Below are positions 32,955 to 43,450 of a stretch of 64,000 nt of DNA, in pieces. The position numbers and the translations under genes are program-made. The notes beneath the pieces are model-generated. The model worked only from the letters and a program-made list of their open reading frames with translations. It searched no databases and was not told the origin of the DNA. Source of the stretch: Candidula unifasciata (lineage: Eukaryota > Mollusca > Gastropoda > Stylommatophora > Geomitridae). How positions within the stretch are numbered: position 1 is the first letter of the stretch; every line of letters begins with the position of its first letter. The stretch spans positions 526,746 to 590,745 of the forward strand of contig CAJHNH020004646.1 in NCBI GenBank assembly GCA_905116865.2, in the 5' to 3' direction.

Positions 32955-34095
32955 AGTTTGACTGAAGTCATCCTTGTTTTCATGACATTCGATCAGTTTG
33001 ACTGCAGTCCCCTTTGTTTGCAGCACTTGTGGGATTAACTGACTGTAGTTATCTCTAATTTCGTTGCTTGGTGGATAAGCTTGAATGTAGTCACCCCGGC
33101 TGTCAACATGTTTTCGATTAGCTTGAATATAGTTTCCTCTGTTTTCTCCCTTTTTTCGATTAGCTTGACTGTAGACCCTCTGTTTTCATCACTTTTACAG
33201 CTACCTTGAATGTAGTCCCCTCTAGTTTCATCACTTTTACAACTGCTTTGAATGTGGTCACCTCTATTTTCATCACTTTTACAATTACCTTGAATGTAGT
33301 CACCTCTAGTTTCATCACTTTTACAACTGCTTTGAATGTGGTCACCTCTATTTTCATCACTTTTACAACTACCTTGAATGTAGTCCCCTCTATTTTTATC
33401 ACATTTACAACTACTTTGAATGTAGTCCCCTCTATTTTCATCACCTTTACAACAACTTTGAATGTAGTCACCTCTATTTTCATCACTTTTACTACTTTGA
33501 ATGTAGTCACCTCTATTTTCATCACTTTTACAACTTCTTTGAATGTAGTCACCTTTATTTTCATCACTTTTACAACTACCTCGAATGTAGTCACCTCTAT
33601 TTTCGTCACTTTTACAACTACTTTGAACGTAGTCACCTTTATTTTCATCACTGTTACAACTACCTTGAATGTAGCCCCCTCTATTTTAATCGGTTTTATA
33701 ATTACTTTGAATGTAGTCCCCTCTATTTTCATCACTTTTACATCTACCTTGAATGTGGTCACCTCTATTTGCATCACTTTTACAACTACCTTGAATGTAG
33801 TCACCTCTATTTTCTTTACTTTTACAACTGCCTTGAATGTAGTCACCTCTATTTTCTTTACTCTTATAACTACCTTGAATGTAGTCACCTCTTTTTTCTT
33901 TACTTTTACAACTACCTTGAATGTAGTCACCTCTATTTTCTTTACTTTTACAACTACCTTGAATGTAGTCACCTCTATTTTCTTTACTTTTACAACTACT
34001 TTGAATGTAGCCCCCTGAATTTGTTTCTTACTTTTCTGGATTAGCTTGACTCTTGTCTTCTCTGTTTTCGTCACTTTTTGTGATCCCTGTGTTGG
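32955..34095. repeat. 42-bp minisatellite, about 20 clear units plus decayed edges
   Basis: Unit ttgaatgtagtcacctctat, then tttcatcacttttacaacta, then cc. About 20 units run from 33172 to 34015. Variants: an in-frame 3-bp loss near 33487, and a tttctttac block for tttcatcac in the last six units. Older, more divergent units continue on both sides (for example gttttcgattagcttgaatg before 33140, and the 34020-34090 end). Because 42 is divisible by three, the array is open on minus (315 codons, 14-residue period KVVVKVMKIEVTTF) and in two plus frames. I see no signal peptide or known domain and consider it noncoding. Confidence 0.95.
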
Positions 34096-34364
34096 GAATG
34101 TTAGCAAGGTTATTGCCCTTGTTGCGGTTTTTGTCGAGAAACGCTTGAGCCAAAACGTCCTATTTTTCTTTTGTGAGTATGGTGTTTTCCTTTTTCCGTT
34201 CGTTAGGCTTTATGGTCAGAGTTCAGGAGATTAACTTCAGGACGCTCTAGGCTGCCGTCAGTGGTGTTATGTCAGCGAGGCAGACAACGTGAGATAAAAT
34301 ATAGTTAAATATAGTTAAAATAAATAGATTTAAAACAAAAACTAAATAAATAAATATACGAATA
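34096..34364. other. unannotated sequence
   Basis: No feature recognised. Confidence 0.5.
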
Positions 34365-34485
34365 ATTAGGGTTGTACCGAATATTCGCTTCGTGTTTGCT
34401 TGGGGGCTGAATAGTCTACCTATTGACTATTCGGTATTGGGCCGAATAGTTGCGGTCGGGCCGAATACGAATAGTAGTTAACTTA
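34365..34485. repeat. CGAATA-rich block, left
   Basis: Contains gttgtaccgaatattcgctt, gaatagtctacctattgact, attcggtattgggccgaata and gggccgaatacgaatagtag. Related inverted sequence lies at 35520-35590, on the other side of a LINE remnant. Confidence 0.65.
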
Positions 34486-34639
34486 CACCGGCTTCTGCAT
34501 ACACGGCCTTAATACTGACAACATGGAACGATTGGTTTTGTTGAAAGCTAATGCAGTGTTCCTGCATTAACTAAGCTGTCAGTGACAATTTCTAAGTTTA
34601 GTTACTTGTTATAATACTTAGAATTCTTTCATTCCTAGT

Positions 34640-35340
34640 TATTAGTTATCACAGACTGACTGAAGGATGCAAACCACAAAATGTTTTTAAATGTTTACTA
34701 CTCTGTACGAATACTAATTAGACATGGAAAGAATATAAACTCCGGCCACATCCAAGTCGATAATATAAAAATCGAACGAGCGGAAACATATAAGTACTTG
34801 GGTGCAAACCTCAACTGTTCCAACATGCTGAGAGAAGAAACACAATCTAGAATACAATCTAGAAATAAAGTATGCTATTCCCTTCGACATTTGCTAAAGT
34901 CAAAGTGTCTGTCTCACTACACCAAGATCAGAGTATATCAAACGTTGATATGACCAGTCGTTTTATATGGCTCTGAAACTTGAAGAAGAAATAAAAGAGA
35001 TGAGGCCTCATTACAGGTTTTCGAAAACAATCCTACTACAAATCTTTGGACCCATCAACGATGCTAACAGCGGGGAATGGAGAGTCAGAAGCAACAACGT
35101 AACTAATAATCTGTTTAAATCACCATTGATCACTAGCATCATGAGAGCTAACAGACTAAAATGGTTGGGGCATATTGAAAGAATGTCAGATGACAGAGAA
35201 GTAAAAACTGTATACACCTGAGAGAGGAATGGGCGTAGACCCCGAGGTAGACACACAAAAAAAGTTCGAGGGATAATTTCCAGCCACACCTGCAAACAAC
35301 TGGTGTCACAAATTGTGACGAGAAGGCCAGCCAGAGAGGT
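34640..35340 (+). pseudogene. LINE reverse transcriptase C-terminal remnant
   Basis: From 34681: GHIQVDNIKIERAETYKYLG, SRIQSRNKVCYSLRHLLKSK, HYTKIRVYQTLI, then a stop and VVLYGSET. After frameshifts: ITGFRKQSYYKSLDPS, a GEWRVRSNN stretch, ITSIMRANRLKWLGHIERMS and ERNGRRPRGRHTKKVRGII. The Y-K-Y-L-G, L-Y-G-S-E-T and W-x-G-H-x-x-R-M motifs are standard for the thumb and post-RT region of EN-RT non-LTR elements. RT palm blocks upstream are gone. At least three disruptions. Confidence 0.8.
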
Positions 35341-35461
35341 GAATGGAGATGGGTGATATCTGCATCAGTAAACCTCAAGGGCTCAGAATGCAAAAAACGA
35401 AGATGACTATTCTGTGCTACTTTATGTGAAGTAAAAGTTTAGCGTACATTTGACATTTTGA

Positions 35462-35463
<2 letters not shown>

Positions 35464-35496
<33 letters not shown>
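35464..35496. repeat. (GT)n microsatellite
   Basis: 16 GT units. Confidence 0.95.
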
Positions 35497-35498
<2 letters not shown>

Positions 35499-35519
35499 TA
35501 GATATATTTTAAACACTAT

Positions 35520-35592
35520 ACACTATTCGTACTCGTATTGGGCCGAATAGTTGGTCTCGTTATTCGTATTCGGCCGAATATAATGTACAATG
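35520..35592. repeat. CGAATA-rich block, right
   Basis: Contains ctattcgtactcgtattggg, ccgaatagttggtctcgtta and ttcgtattcggccgaatata, ending atgtacaa, roughly the reverse of the gttgtac start at 34374. The pair may be the ends of one disrupted element. Confidence 0.6.
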
Positions 35593-35877
35593 TTTATGCT
35601 TTTGACTCATCAGACCCGTTGATCTTCTTCCTTCGCCCTCAGACAGGCGGGTAGAACTCTGATTTGTGGGTTGCACCAAGGCTATGGTATCTGCGCTCAT
35701 CGCGCTAAAACAGCAATTTCAATAAACCATTAATTAGTCACCTTTTTCTACATGACTGTAAGGTGGTAGTCTTGACTTCTCACTTCCCGCCCCTCCTATT
35801 CCCCCCCCCCCCCCAAAAAAAAGGGCCCCATAAGCCACTGGAGGAAATGGTTATTAACTAGTATATGATCTAACGGC
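35593..35877. other. unannotated sequence with C/A run
   Basis: A C run then an A run at 35802-35821. Nothing else recognised. Confidence 0.5.
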
Positions 35878-36068
35878 GCACCGTCTGAGAATCAGTTGGA
35901 GAATAGTTAGGAAAGCAGCGCTCTTACACATGAGACACAGGTTCGAATCCTCGGTAAGGTTGGGGATTTGTTGATGTCAGTAGCACACACATTCAAATCC
36001 TAACCTGCACGGTCCGTGGCGACAGCACCAGCTATGCGGCCCTAAATCCCCAGGCTCAAAGAGCTCTC
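35878..36068 (+). repeat. tRNA-derived SINE family C
   Basis: Best copy of the family. Box B caggttcgaatcctcgg at 35938. Body caaatcctaacctgcacggt, ccgtggcgacagcaccagct and gcggccctaaatcccc. It shares body blocks with 4535-4705 and 46790-46940. Confidence 0.7.
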
Positions 36069-36107
36069 ATGCCTACATTGTTAAAGTTAGTTACGTATCC
36101 TTTACAG

Positions 36108-36518
36108 CAGTGGTTCTCAACTTTCTAATGCTGCGAACCTTCAATACAGTTCCCCATGTTGTGGTGACCCTCAACCATAACACTGTTTTCGGTTGCTACT
36201 TCATTAATTTCGTGATGCCGGGATGCCGGATTCGACCCCAGCTTCGGGCCATGAGCCTTGCCTTGGTTTCGACAGTGGTATCAAGAAAGCCGACCGTCCA
36301 GAGGCAATTGCAAACTACTGGACGTAAATTTGCCTAGAAAACCCACACAGCATCCAGGGGCTGTTGGGGTTGGTTCTGCAACGTCCTGTAAAGGATACGC
36401 AACTAACATTAACTACATTACTTAAGTGAATATGTGCTTTCCGATGGTCCTAAGCGACCTCCTGTAAAGCGTCGTTTGACCTACAAGAGGGTGGCGTTTA
36501 ACAAGTTGAGAACTGCTG
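36108..36518 (-). mobile_element. SPIN-like nonautonomous hAT transposon
   Basis: The left end cagtggttctcaac and the reverse complement of the right end cagcagttctcaac form 14-bp TIRs with two mismatches. A perfect 8-bp target duplication ctttacag stands at 36100-36107 and 36519-36526. Internal sequence, read on minus, gives gtcaccacaacatggggaac, tgtattgaagg and cgcagcattagaaagttgag at one end, and aaacgacgctttacagg with taggaccatcggaaagcaca at the other. In order and wording this follows the SPIN (Space Invaders) hAT consensus as I remember it. No transposase remains: it is about 210 bp of MITE plus a SINE D inserted in the middle (36209-36410). Confidence 0.85.
36209..36410 (+). repeat. 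SINE family D, 5'-truncated, inside the SPIN-like element
   Basis: Starts at cgtgatgccgggatgccgga (box A lost; box B gattcgacccc kept) and runs through the whole body to tacgcaactaacattaac. Flanks cattaa on both sides may be a short target duplication. Confidence 0.9.
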
Positions 36519-36594
36519 CTTTACAGGAAGTTGCAGAACCAACGGCAGCATTTGTTATCCTGTTGTGGTTTTTCTAGGCACATTTAACTGCAGA

Positions 36595-36764
36595 AATGGT
36601 AAATACAGGCTGTAAATGCAGTTAATGGCGGCAGTGTGCAGTTTAGAAAGGTCAGGAGAACACTCCTAACAGCATTCAGTCATCAATGCACACAGCATGT
36701 ATGGGGATGTCATCTGGATTCATAAAGCAAGCAAAGAACAGGCAAAGAGGAATGGAAAGACAGT
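36595..36764. other. unannotated sequence
   Basis: No recognised feature. Confidence 0.5.
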
Positions 36765-36890
36765 TAATGAACTTTTTTTTAAAGGGTCACAAATCGGGTA
36801 CGCAGACGCGTCTCACATTCGGCCCTTCTAAACACCCATTTTTCACGAAACAGCTGTATTTTATCAATAAGGCATGTTATGTTCATTTAA
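36765..36890 (-). repeat. repeat family K
   Basis: On minus: acagctgtttcgtgaaaaat, agaagggccgaatgtgagac and cccgatttgtgacccttt, then a short A-rich end without TTCG units. It matches 60666-60773. Confidence 0.75.
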
Positions 36891-36904
36891 TAATACGCGT
36901 TGTA

Positions 36905-37082
36905 TTCTTCTTCTTCTTCTTCTTGTTCACCGGCTGTGAATTCCGGCGGTAAGTCACAGTTGTTCGTCCAAAATGGACTTTTGGCTTTTATCTTGACCTG
37001 AGTTTTGCGTGTACATCCGTTTTACTGGCTTATTTGTTTGCAGTACTCGTTCCCCGCCTCTCCGGCAGATGTACTCCGACGC
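36905..37082 (+). repeat. dispersed repeat family A with TTC lead
   Basis: (TTC)6 then gttcaccggctgtgaattcc, gttgttcgtccaaaatggac, gagttttgcgtgtacatccg and cggcagatgtactccgac. The 3' end is cut. Confidence 0.88.
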
Positions 37083-37139
37083 GTTGTATGAACATCAAGA
37101 GAAAAAGAACACACATAAAGACATGGATGGTAAAATACA

Positions 37140-37779
<640 letters not shown>

Positions 37780-38502
37780 ACGTGCATGCGAGGAAGTCGA
37801 TAGCGGCTGTCACTGGCTGATTTTAATGGCTGGCGAAGCAAACAGCAACTCAAGCATTGAAAGCGACAGCGCAGTAAGTTGGCTTATTAACATCCAAACT
37901 GGCAAACTCTGACTAAACGCGTTGGCAACATCCAGAAGTGCTGCCTTGACAACAACAACAAACTATCTTGACTGTATTTACCAGGATATACTAGGGGAAA
38001 GGCAATTAAAGAGCCGATAGACTGGCGGTGTCTGCAGTAGTTAGAGGAGGAAAAAATGTTGACAGAACAGTCCTCCTGAATGCCCTTTGTTCCAGAGACG
38101 ATAAACCGATTGTGGAAATGGGTATTAAACAAGGACAGTCTTGCAGAAACTAAATGCGGGAATAATAAAGAAGATATGCCATTTAACTACTACGAGGTAC
38201 AGTGTGTTGGCTGCTGCGCCTGAGACGGAGCATCACGGGTTGGCACCGATCTTAAAGGATGTCTCAAATGACAACAAGGTATAAGAATGTAGTACTATAC
38301 TCCAGAAGTGCCAAAGAATAAAAAGAGGTTGAGCGCCCCCCCCCCAACCTATTACACATTTTGTGACTAGGGATGCCTTACCCTTAAGGGGATCTAAGGA
38401 TTGTTTAATTGCCTAATAATAGTAATAATAATAATTATAATTATAATAATAATAAAAGAAAAAACAATAATAATTATTATTATTATAACAATAGACCGCC
38501 AT
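37780..38502. other. unannotated sequence
   Basis: Includes a C run near 38337-38345 and AAT/ATT-rich tracts at 38418-38490. No coding remnant recognised. Confidence 0.5.
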
Positions 38503-38575
38503 ACCCTTTACGCCAGTGACGAATCGGGCATATGGTGCTAAGCTCATACATGTATAGACTGACTGGCAATTTCCC
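38503..38575 (-). repeat. SINE family B 3'-end fragment
   Basis: Reads acgccagtgacgaatcgggc, atatggtgctaagctcatac and atgtatagac, the complement of the B-family 3' end. Confidence 0.5.
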
Positions 38576-38731
38576 ACTGGCTGTTTTTATTTACAAAATC
38601 AGTAAAAGAAAATAAATCTTTTGCGACGTGGATTAGAACCTACAACATATAAGCCGGCAAGCGAGCATCTAAATACAACATTATTGCTGATGATAGTAAA
38701 AATAGTAATAATAATACAAAGAATGAAATGG

Positions 38732-38860
38732 GCAGGAAAGCCACATTTTCTCCCAGATTTACGGTATTTACAATCAAGGCCGAAAGGTTGCGATATCCAT
38801 AATACCGAGCCTAAGGGTAAGCAACTCATAGCTTCTGGATACTTAAACAAACAAACAGTG
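38732..38860 (+). repeat. SINE family G, 5'-truncated
   Basis: Body gcaggaaagccacattttct and gaaaggttgcgatatccata. Ends in (AAAC)2-3. Confidence 0.85.
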
Positions 38861-38865
38861 ACCAG

Positions 38866-38935
38866 ATCAAACTGTATATACGAGTGTTTACAGCAGAACA
38901 TCTACGAGGAAGGCGAGAAGAAGATCAAAAAGAGA
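38866..38935 (+). pseudogene. LINE fragment (family L)
   Basis: gaccagatcaaactgtatat ... gtttacagcagaacatctac, then gaggaaggcgagaagaag, parallels 43236-43290 closely at the nucleotide level. Only about 70 bp, so it is a small relic of the same LINE C-terminal region. Confidence 0.55.
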
Positions 38936-39225
38936 TGTTGCTCACGTAAAAAAAAACCTTGGCAGATGGAAATCCAAAAGAGTAGCCCGACGGCGCTGCC
39001 CGTGCAAAATTTAGAGTTTAAAATATACCCAAAATAATTCAGCATCCTCGGCGGTGCAATGTAGTTCGTGCACTGCATTGAGATTTTCCCACTGAGACTC
39101 AAGTTAGAAGTAGAACGAGGCTCTTATGGGTTACTGCCCTTGTGCCATGATTTTGATTCGTTGTTTACAGGTAAGCCCTCAAACTTCCATCCTCCTATAT
39201 TTTCCTGTAAGAAGACTGTGGTAGT
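38936..39225. other. unannotated sequence
   Basis: A splice donor-like tacag/gtaagc occurs near 39168, without an exon I can support. Confidence 0.4.
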
Positions 39226-39226
39226 A

Positions 39227-39260
<34 letters not shown>
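39226..39260. repeat. poly-G tract (35 G)
   Basis: Longest uninterrupted G homopolymer in the window. Confidence 0.95.
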
Positions 39261-39261
<1 letters not shown>

Positions 39262-40208
39262 AGCCTCAGAGAACCCAGCGCTTTTTATGCTTGATCTAGA
39301 TTTCGTAACCGTTGGGGACCCCATTATAACTTTGTGTTTTAACAGGGCCCACCGTGATTTGTATATGTGAGATTCTCATCATTAGGCTGTTAATCCTGCT
39401 GACTTAAATCCGGCAGTGCAACATAATGTAGTGCAACTTTTTTCGTCTGAACTGAAGACCGCTTTATAACCTGTTTTCGATTAGTAATCGACAGAGCAGA
39501 AAATGAATGCGGTTTCCACTAATACGAAGCTTCAATAAACAGACTTTATTTCAGACAGATGCGTGAGTTTTCATTGGTGGAAAAACACTAGGGACAATTT
39601 ATTGACTTAATAATAAAGAGTGGGCACGCAGGCCAGTTTCACCACCACTGCCTTCTACCTTTCCTTCTACTGGTCTTTCTCACATTAACATGTAAGGAAC
39701 TATATGCCCGTCACGATCTAGCAGCAGCAGCAAATATATGAAAACAAAATTCGCAGATATCGCAGCCCATTTGTAATCCACAAAACAATGTGCGAAGCAC
39801 AATTTTAGGGCGGAACGCAATTTAAAAAAAAAAAAGAATAATGTCAACATGAAAAAAAAAGCAAAAGCATAAATTTATGTAAGTTGATCATAACAGTGAA
39901 TAAAATATGAATATTACAACTGAGCTACACAAACGCACCATACGGCACAATCAGAAACAGTATAAAATATTCAAAACGCATAAACGCTGCAAAAACACAT
40001 ACTCACTAAATGTATGCTTTACAGAACACAAAGAGCACATACATGACATACAGAACAGACAATGAGCATACAAAACACAGGCACCCACAAACGCGCGTAC
40101 GTCGGTGCCGATATAACGCAAACATGAAGGAAGGCCTCCGCTCTATTTTATATGATTTGGGCAGTGAGCAGACTAATCTTAGTTTAGTAAAAGTAAAGTA
40201 ACGTAAAG
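39261..40208. other. unannotated sequence, one family I fragment
   Basis: 39756-39812 (gcagatatcgcagcccattt, then acaaaacaatgtgcg) is a fragment of repeat family I. The remainder is A-rich and unrecognised. Confidence 0.45.
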
Positions 40209-40473
40209 TGAAGGACCCTTTTCCACGCTTTTAGGCGTATGGGGCATATAGGGCTAGGCCAATATTTTCATAGACCAATCGGCACAAGATGGGTAATGTG
40301 GTCAGCATCACGCCACCGCCTTTTCTTCCCGGGACTGTACCCTTTACCCACTTAAGGCTGCGTCGACCAGGGGGCCGAGGTCATTTTTGAAAAAAGTCCG
40401 GCTCCGCCAGGGAGCGAGCCCACGACCTTGCGATCCACGGCGAGAGTCTAGCCGCTATGCCACGGCGACTCCC
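40209..40473 (-). repeat. tRNA-derived SINE family B1, full length
   Basis: Minus: head gggagtcgccgtggcatagc (box A tggcatagcgg), box B gtgggctcgctccc. Body ttcaaaaatgacctcggccc, cctggtcgacgcagcctta and agtcccgggaagaaaag. 3' end cctaaaagcgtggaaaaggg. Confidence 0.9.
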
Positions 40474-40492
40474 AATCTTTGTTTAAAAATTA

Positions 40493-40566
40493 TGAATTAA
40501 TTAATTAATTAATTAATTAATTAATTAATTAATTAATTAATTAATTAATTAATTAATAATAATAAT

Positions 40567-40598
<32 letters not shown>

Positions 40599-40600
40599 AG
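40493..40600. repeat. (AATT)n then (AAT)n microsatellite
   Basis: 16 TTAA/AATT units at 40493-40556, then AAT units to about 40600. Confidence 0.97.
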
Positions 40601-41180
40601 GTCCACTGACCTCCACGGATGCCTACTCGTCGATTAAGGTTTAACGCAAGAAATATTGACAGGACACGGAAATTGACGGCAGAGGCTAAGTCACTAAGTA
40701 AGAACAGCGCTTGCAAACAGGGCACAGTGATAGCCACGAAAGAAAGCACTACGCACTGGAAATGATGAGGCAATAAACGATGAATAGGCTGGGGGGAAAA
40801 AACAACCCAACATATGACACGCCTAGAATATGGCAGTTTTAGTGTTGTAGGCTTACTGTGAAATGTGTGAAGAGTACTTATCCTATCCTAATATCCCCTA
40901 CTCCCCCTTTTATACTATAGGACCTTCCGGGGGAATCCATAGGAATTTCCTTGCAAATCTCGCAGCCGCCGAGATAGGTGGGGAAAAGGGATGGGTGTGG
41001 GAGGACGGGGGAGGGGGTGGGGTGCTAGGGGGTCAGATTAAACAATACCCAAGAGATTTCCTGGAATATACATAAAAAAGGGGGAAGCTGGGCTGATACT
41101 AACAATACTTTCCAGCTGTTGCTAGGAAATATAGTCGAAAAGCTTCTAATATCGCTCTAACGCTTACAACAACGTTAAGG
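40601..41180. other. unannotated sequence
   Basis: G-rich bases at 40975-41035. No gene or repeat recognised. Confidence 0.5.
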
Positions 41181-41376
41181 GCTTCTTCTTCTTCTTCTTC
41201 TTCTTTTTCTTCTTTATCTTCTTCTTCTTCTTCTTCTTCTTCTTCTTCTTCTTCTTCTTCTTCTTCTTCTTCTTCTTCTTCTTCTTTTTCTTCTTCTTCT
41301 CCTACTAGTACTACCACTACTACTACTACGACGACTTCTACCACCACTACTACTACTACTACTACTGCTGCTGCTG

Positions 41377-41418
<42 letters not shown>

Positions 41419-41612
41419 TTGTTTCTCCGGTTGCTACTGTTAATAACTACGACTACCACTACAACTACAACACTGACTACTACTATTACTAATACAACTA
41501 CCACCACCACCATAACAACTATATCTAATGCACATCTGTTTGCACTGATACACACACACACACACATATACATCTGTTTGCACTGATACACACACACACA
41601 TACACACTTGTT
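41181..41612. repeat. compound trinucleotide array plus CA duplication
   Basis: (TTC)n at 41184-41300, ACT/GCT/ACC units at 41301-41520, then a 40-bp duplicated block catctgtttgcactgataca with (CA)n at 41535 and 41571. Confidence 0.95.
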
Positions 41613-42224
41613 TGCTATTTCAACATTGTAAAATCTCAGCCCTGGCGTGTAATAACAAGTTTTACAAAAAAGGATGGCTTGTCGAAAAGGATGGCTTGTC
41701 GCACGAACACATAAAGAGAGAGAATTAGAGGGGATGCCAGAAAATTACTAGTTACGTTAGAAAATATACACGGTACATTAGAAACAGGGGGGACTTTTCA
41801 TACATCACGCCTGGGTGTTGGAATAATCAAGCAAACACGCTAACATACACATGCGCGGGGAATACAGGCCGTCAACATTGATAGACTGTTAGTCGTGAGT
41901 CTGCTGTTCTATTCTGCCTGATTATCTTGTTTCTTTTTATTCTTTTGTGTTTCTTTTAAACTGGCGATGGAAACTATTGGCCAGGCGCGATCAATTCACA
42001 TGTGTAAGAGCATGGGTATCGCTTGCTATTTCCGCCTCCTCACTAGGCTATGGAAAGTATGCGGTCGAAATTACCACCGTAGTCCTAGCACATGGTTGCG
42101 TTCACATATTAGTTTCTGCATGCAGCCAGCCTTCTTTTCGCTGTTTAAGACATAAAACCAGTGGCGTGTTTATAATAGGTAGAAAACAATAGTAATAAAT
42201 ATATTGTTTATGCATACACACACA
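41613..42224. other. unannotated sequence
   Basis: A 17-bp direct duplication (aaaggatggcttgtcg) at 41669-41702. Otherwise nothing recognised. Confidence 0.5.
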
Positions 42225-42440
<216 letters not shown>

Positions 42441-42663
42441 TTTTTAAAACAATATTCTTCAGCATCCATACGTTGCACGTTGGCTGGGAAAAAAGGTGTG
42501 AATGTAAACGTGATCTCTGGAGATACCATATTTTAACCGACAGTTGTCAAAAAGTCTGGCAATGAATGAATACGCGACATATAGAAATTGACAAGTACAT
42601 AATACACACATATTAAAAATGCGGGTTTTTGTGGACTTAAATCAGTCAGACACACAGACAAAC
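42441..42663. other. unannotated sequence
   Basis: No recognised feature. Confidence 0.5.
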
Positions 42664-42711
42664 ACTTTTCCACACTTTAGGTGTACTGTGTATATAGCGC
42701 TAAACCTAGAG
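42664..42711 (-). repeat. SINE family B 3'-end fragment
   Basis: ttttccacactttaggtgta, then ctgtgtatatagcgctaaac, the complement of the B 3' end. Confidence 0.6.
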
Positions 42712-42850
42712 TCTGGTTCCAGGATTTGAGTTCGGAATGCAAATCCGTTTTACAAATTTGTTTAATCTATATGCACATTGTTAGTTCCTGTCCTCTCAGA
42801 CACATACACTCCAAATTCAAAGAAAAAACTATAATTAGTCGCCAGAACAC
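42712..42850 (+). repeat. dispersed repeat family A
   Basis: ggttccaggatttgagttcg, tgcaaatccgttttac, tatgcacattgttagttcct, gtcctctcagacacatacac and tccaaattcaa follow the family order. Confidence 0.7.
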
Positions 42851-43059
42851 GACATTCTAGTTTGGTGGTGTAACTCCCCACCCCCACCCCCTGCCTTTCC
42901 ACCCACCCTTTCAAATTAAACCCCCATAAGGCAAATGCTGTCACCTGCCAGTTAGCCCCACTGCTGAGACACCTAAGTATCTCCAATCCAGAAAAATAGC
43001 AAATGATTAATAGCATCTCCGTCCTACTTTATGTCATCAGTGCCAAACACAGACATTGA
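42851..43059. other. unannotated sequence
   Basis: C-rich bases near 42878-42905. Nothing else. Confidence 0.5.
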
Positions 43060-43450
43060 ATATGGCACTAGAAGGGAAAATAACTAAATGTGAAATGCGC
43101 TGTCTCCGCAAGGTCACTAACAGCACTATAGGAGACAGGGCTACGAATACCAGCATTAGAGAGAAAGTTGGAATAAGACCATGTCTAGATTACATTGGCA
43201 GACAAAGAATGAAATAGTTAGGGCACCTAGTGAGAATGCAACCAGACCAAACTGCATATGTTTACAGCAGAACATCTTGGAGGAAGGCAAAGGGATGACC
43301 AGGAAGGAGATGGATACAGGGTGTAGCTGAATCCTGCACAAAATGAACGAATCCATCACTCAAGCCGTCCGAGAAGAACAAAACAGAAAACCACGACACT
43401 ATGCTGCAACCTGGTATCAGTAAGACAACAAAAGAAGTAGAAGAATAGAG
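43060..43450 (+). pseudogene. LINE C-terminal remnant (family L)
   Basis: From 43061: MALEGKITKCEMRCLRKVTN, GDRATNTSIREKVGIRPCLD, YIGRQRMK, a stop where Trp is expected, then LGHLVRMQPDQTAYVYSRTS. It then reads RRWIQGVAESC and, after a shift, NESITQAVREEQNRKPRHYA. The M-R-x-L-R, D-R-x-x-N and G-H-x-x-R-M motifs mark the post-RT region of EN-RT LINEs. The same order recurs on minus at 59640-60010, so the two are copies of one family. The end is AAAGAAGTAGAAGAAT, an AAG-like tail. Confidence 0.78.

Larger units (their letters stand above)
36086..36594 (-). repeat. SINE family D, split by a SPIN-like hAT
   Basis: The minus-strand 3' end gttagttacgtatcctttac (36086-36106) continues after the inserted element as aggaagttgcagaaccaacg and gtggtttttctaggcacatt to about 36594. 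The 36108-36518 insertion separates the two pieces, with ctttacag duplicated on each side. Confidence 0.85.

Noticed and set aside
33172..34015. Possible repetitive secreted or structural protein gene
   Set aside because: Open on both strands, no signal peptide, no splice or promoter context. Kept as a finding, not as a CDS.
35011..35393. Two minus-strand frames of 81-94 codons
   Set aside because: Antisense of the LINE post-RT region.
38936..39370. Candidate exon ending at a tacag/gtaagc donor
   Set aside because: No upstream start or acceptor, no protein similarity, and the frame crosses a 35-G tract.
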